Assembly: GCA_035502855.1 (NCBI GenBank)
Contig: DATJTX010000026.1
Span: forward strand, 26,558-90,557
Direction of reading: 5' to 3'
Length of the DNA: 64,000 nucleotides
From: Candidatus Baltobacteraceae bacterium
GTDB taxonomy: Bacteria > Vulcanimicrobiota > Vulcanimicrobiia > Vulcanimicrobiales > Vulcanimicrobiaceae
The translations under genes were made by a program, and so were the position numbers. Below the pieces are notes generated by a model. The model searched no databases. It had not been told where the DNA came from and saw nothing but the letters and a program-made list of their open reading frames with translations. This document shows, piece by piece, positions 61,860-64,000 of this stretch. Position 1 is the first letter of the stretch. The number at the start of each line of letters is the position of its first letter.

Positions 61860-62278
61860 GCGCCGAGCGCGACGTTGTCAAGACGCTCGGGAACACGGTC
61901 AGAACGATCCGTGCCCGCGTCGACCGCGCGCTGCAACAATCGGGCTCTCGCCTTGGACAGTATCAGGTGTTGCGGCACCTGTGGGAGATTGACGGGCTGA
62001 CGCCGCGCGAGATCGCGGACCGCCTCGACGTGGAAATGCCGACGATCACCCGTACCGTGCAGCGGATGGTGCGCGACGGATTGGTTGCCCGGCAAGCACA
62101 TCCGCAGGACGCCCGTTCGGTCCGTATTTATCTCACCGACCGGGGCCGCAGTCTGCAGCCGGTCCTCTCGGCGATCATCGATCGGGAGACCGAACACGCG
62201 CTGCGCGGCTTCTCACCGCACGACCGAGCGACGCTCGTACGGATTCTCGAGGGCATCTCCGAAAACTGTAAGGACTAG
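61856..62278 (+). CDS. MarR family transcriptional regulator coupled to the nuo operon
   Basis: A 140-residue protein with the MarR winged helix: LGQYQVLRHLWEIDGLTPRE, IADRLDVEMPTITRTVQRMV, RDGLVARQAHPQDARSVRIY and LTDRGRS. It starts inside the nuoN stop codon, so it is translated with complex I. Its targets and ligand are unknown; feedback on nuo expression is an inference. No classical redox cysteine pair is visible (one Cys near the C-terminus). Confidence 0.9.
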   Translation: MSAERDVVKTLGNTVRTIRARVDRALQQSGSRLGQYQVLRHLWEIDGLTPREIADRLDVEMPTITRTVQRMVRDGLVARQAHPQDARSVRIYLTDRGRSLQPVLSAIIDRETEHALRGFSPHDRATLVRILEGISENCKD

Positions 62279-62290
62279 ACGACTTTATCC

Positions 62291-62513
62291 GTCAAAGCTG
62301 AAGCTTTGCCGGCTAAAGTCGCGCGGCTTCGCTCGCGCTGTCGTCTCGGCTGTCAAAGGTGAACCTTTGCGAGATAAAGTCGCGCGGCTGCGCTCGCGCT
62401 GTCGTCTCGGCTGTCAAAGCTAACGCCTTGCCGGCTAAGGTCGCGCGGCTGCGCTCGCGCTGTCGCCCTAGCCGTCAAAGCTAAAGCTTTGCCGGCTAAA
62501 GTCACGGCGGATG
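62291..62513. repeat. Four tandem GTCAAAGCT-type repeats of 60-61 bp
   Basis: Units start at 62291, 62352, 62413 and 62473. Each has GTCAAAGCTnAAGCTTTGCC-like arms, then GGCTAAAGTCGCGCGGCT and GCGCTCGCGCTGTCG. Internal palindromes (AAAGCT/AGCTTT) are clear. The array fills most of the gap between the MarR and TPR genes. One related unit sits inside the btuB riboswitch. Confidence 0.88.
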
Positions 62514-62570
62514 CTGCCCAGGCGTTCTGATCGGTGTACTATGGGGTTACGAACCAAAGGAGGGCCGAGC

Positions 62571-63770
62571 ATGAAGTTGGGCCTGTCAATCGGCGCCGCT
62601 CTCGTTGCCCTGGCACTCTTGGTCGCGGCGCCCGCCGCGGCCGACATGCAATTGTACGATAACCCATCGCTCGTCAAGTCGATCTTGGACGGTTTCCCCG
62701 CCGACCCGGCCGGAGCGATCCGTGCGACGCGGGAACGCATCGCGGCAGGCGATATGCCCGGCGCGATCAGGCGCCTCTCTGCCTACGTCATGCTGCATCC
62801 CGATGAGATCGCGCCTAAGCGCTTTCTCGGCGACCTCTACTTCCGGACCGGACAGATCGACCGGGCCGCATTTCTCTACCAAGAGATTCTCGAGCACGCG
62901 CCCAACGATCGGGAAACGCACAACCGCCTGGGCACGGTCTACGCCGAAGAGAACCGCGTCGACGACGCGATCGCGCAGTTCAACGCGGCATTGCCGGGAA
63001 CGGACTCGGTCAACGACTTGGTCCAATTGCACGAACGTAAGGGCGATCTCGCGCAGTACGAGAGCGACATGGTTCGGCTCGCGCGCGATTTTCCGACCGA
63101 TCCGGCGATCCAAGGTGAGCTCGGCCAAGTCTTCGAGGCAATCCGTCAGCCGGCCGAGGCGGAGATCTACTACCGCCGCGCGCTCGATGAAGATCCGCAA
63201 AATCTCACCGCCATCAACGGCTTGGGTTTGGTATTGCTCGACCTGCACGAATACGACGAGGCGATCGTGCAATTCAAGCATTGCCTGCTCATCGAGCCGG
63301 ACTCATACCAGTGCGAGGACAATTTGGCGGCGACCTATCTCGAGGCGAACCGGCCCGACGATGCAAAGCGGACGCTCGATCTCGCCTTTAAACTCGCACC
63401 GGAGCGTGCCGAGACATTCGTGAACTACGGCTACTTGGCCGACATGCAGGACGACTGGCAACGCGCGGTCGCACAATACGCCAAAGCGATCGAGTTGTAT
63501 CCGTATCTGCGCGAAGCGTACATCGATCTCGCGCTCGATTACCAGCGCCGTCAGCTCTACGTCTTGGAACAAGCCGTGCTCATCAAGGGAATCGCTTCCG
63601 TGCACGACGACGGACGTCTGCACGTGCTGCTCGGCGACGCGTATGAAGCGCAAGGCGATAAAGCCGATGCGCTCACGCAGTTCCACCTCGCGGAGAAGGG
63701 GAGCGATCCGGATGCCGTCGGCATCGCAACCAAGCGTGTGAGCTTACTTCAAGCCACCACCCCGCAATAG
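62571..63770 (+). CDS. Exported TPR repeat protein
   Basis: A 399-residue protein with signal peptide (LGLSIGAALVALALLVAAPAAA) and about eight tetratricopeptide repeats, e.g. PKRFLGDLYFRTGQIDRAAF, ETHNRLGTVYAEENRVDDAI and AINGLGLVLLDLHEYDEAIV. AGGAGG stands seven bases before ATG 62571. TPR arrays hold protein complexes together; the partner is unknown. It follows the tandem repeats and is probably a separate transcription unit. Confidence 0.87.
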   Translation: MKLGLSIGAALVALALLVAAPAAADMQLYDNPSLVKSILDGFPADPAGAIRATRERIAAGDMPGAIRRLSAYVMLHPDEIAPKRFLGDLYFRTGQIDRAAFLYQEILEHAPNDRETHNRLGTVYAEENRVDDAIAQFNAALPGTDSVNDLVQLHERKGDLAQYESDMVRLARDFPTDPAIQGELGQVFEAIRQPAEAEIYYRRALDEDPQNLTAINGLGLVLLDLHEYDEAIVQFKHCLLIEPDSYQCEDNLAATYLEANRPDDAKRTLDLAFKLAPERAETFVNYGYLADMQDDWQRAVAQYAKAIELYPYLREAYIDLALDYQRRQLYVLEQAVLIKGIASVHDDGRLHVLLGDAYEAQGDKADALTQFHLAEKGSDPDAVGIATKRVSLLQATTPQ

Positions 63771-63850
63771 ATAGCTGCGCTCGGGATGACCAAGGCACCG
63801 GCGCGGCACTTAGGGAAGCTCCGAAGAAGTCGCTGTACCGATCGCAAGGA

Positions 63851-63942
63851 GCATTTTCCGGTGCGAATCGAGGCGCATCCGAGGGAGCATAGCAACGCGC
63901 TCTGTGACCGAGGATGCAACGAAGACCCGCACCGGAAAATGC
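63851..63942. repeat. Nested long inverted repeat near the window end
   Basis: GCATTTTCCGGTGCG (63851-63865) and CGCACCGGAAAATGC (63928-63942) are perfect 15-base complements, and the flanking AAGG/CCTT extends the pairing. Inside, GCATCC (63875-63880) pairs with GGATGC (63912-63917). No gene is convincing in 63771-64000. It may be a structured RNA, a terminator or the edge of a mobile element that continues past the window. Confidence 0.6.
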
Positions 63943-64000
63943 CCTTGCCCGAAGGGTTATGGCCGCGATGGCGCATCTCCATCGTCGTCGGCTCGGTCAC

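Noticed and set aside
63749..64000. Minus-strand frame running off the window end
   Set aside because: It overlaps the TPR gene end and the inverted repeat, and its composition is unlike the neighbouring genes.

Overview
The window is GC-rich, densely coded bacterial DNA with a TonB-dependent outer-membrane receptor, several lipoproteins and a 14-subunit complex I, so it comes from a diderm, respiring bacterium. Gene content and style (soil-type dispersed palindromes, LigB-type ligase, TPTP-rich lipoproteins) would fit a little-cultured phylum such as Eremiobacterota/WPS-2, but that is inference and the sequence alone does not prove it. I saw no rRNA, tRNA, CRISPR array or transposase gene.

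Layout. 1-2911: the end of a RiPP-type radical SAM locus, with two tandem related enzymes (the first cut by the window edge) and a CPBP membrane protease. 3244-9837: a NUDIX hydrolase and an aromatic/CoA-thioester degradation set (3-hydroxyacyl-CoA dehydrogenase, PaaX regulator, PaaA/BoxB-like diiron oxygenase, enoyl-CoA hydratase) plus small secreted proteins. 9875-16952: MgtC-like protein, LigB-type DNA ligase, zinc alcohol dehydrogenase, a stand-alone Lrp ligand-binding domain, a serine hydrolase and a ligase-associated metallo-beta-lactamase exonuclease. 17005-23392: sulfur/amino-acid genes (cysK, asparaginase, B12-dependent metH, TauE-type exporter). 23633-30322: CFA-synthase-like methyltransferase, nagA and a double-GTPase dynamin in one minus-strand run, then phosphomannomutase. 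30373-32134: RsbU-type phosphatase and a secreted protein.

32112-45036 is a cobalamin region. It holds btuCD, a cobalamin riboswitch in front of an unknown membrane protein that leads into pduO-type adenosyltransferase, cobQ, cbiB and cobD, a second cobalamin riboswitch in front of btuB, the divergent btuF, and further on cobU. hflX, a protease lipoprotein and an ion channel lie inside this stretch. The user enzymes MetH and the B12-type radical SAM methyltransferases are in the same window.

47306-62278 is a complete nuoA-N operon in canonical order, ending with a translationally coupled MarR regulator. Its leader can fold into tandem hairpins that display the Shine-Dalgarno sequence in a loop. 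The window closes with a TPR protein and a nested inverted repeat.

The most unusual theme is a set of dispersed palindromic repeats (GTCATCC.GAGC type, CACCTCAGGATGAC type and GTCAAAGCT type). They sit not only between genes but inside metH and hflX, at the 3' ends of at least four genes, inside the peripheral hairpin of the btuB riboswitch, and in two small open frames that bridge nuoD-nuoE and nuoF-nuoG exactly from stop codon to start.
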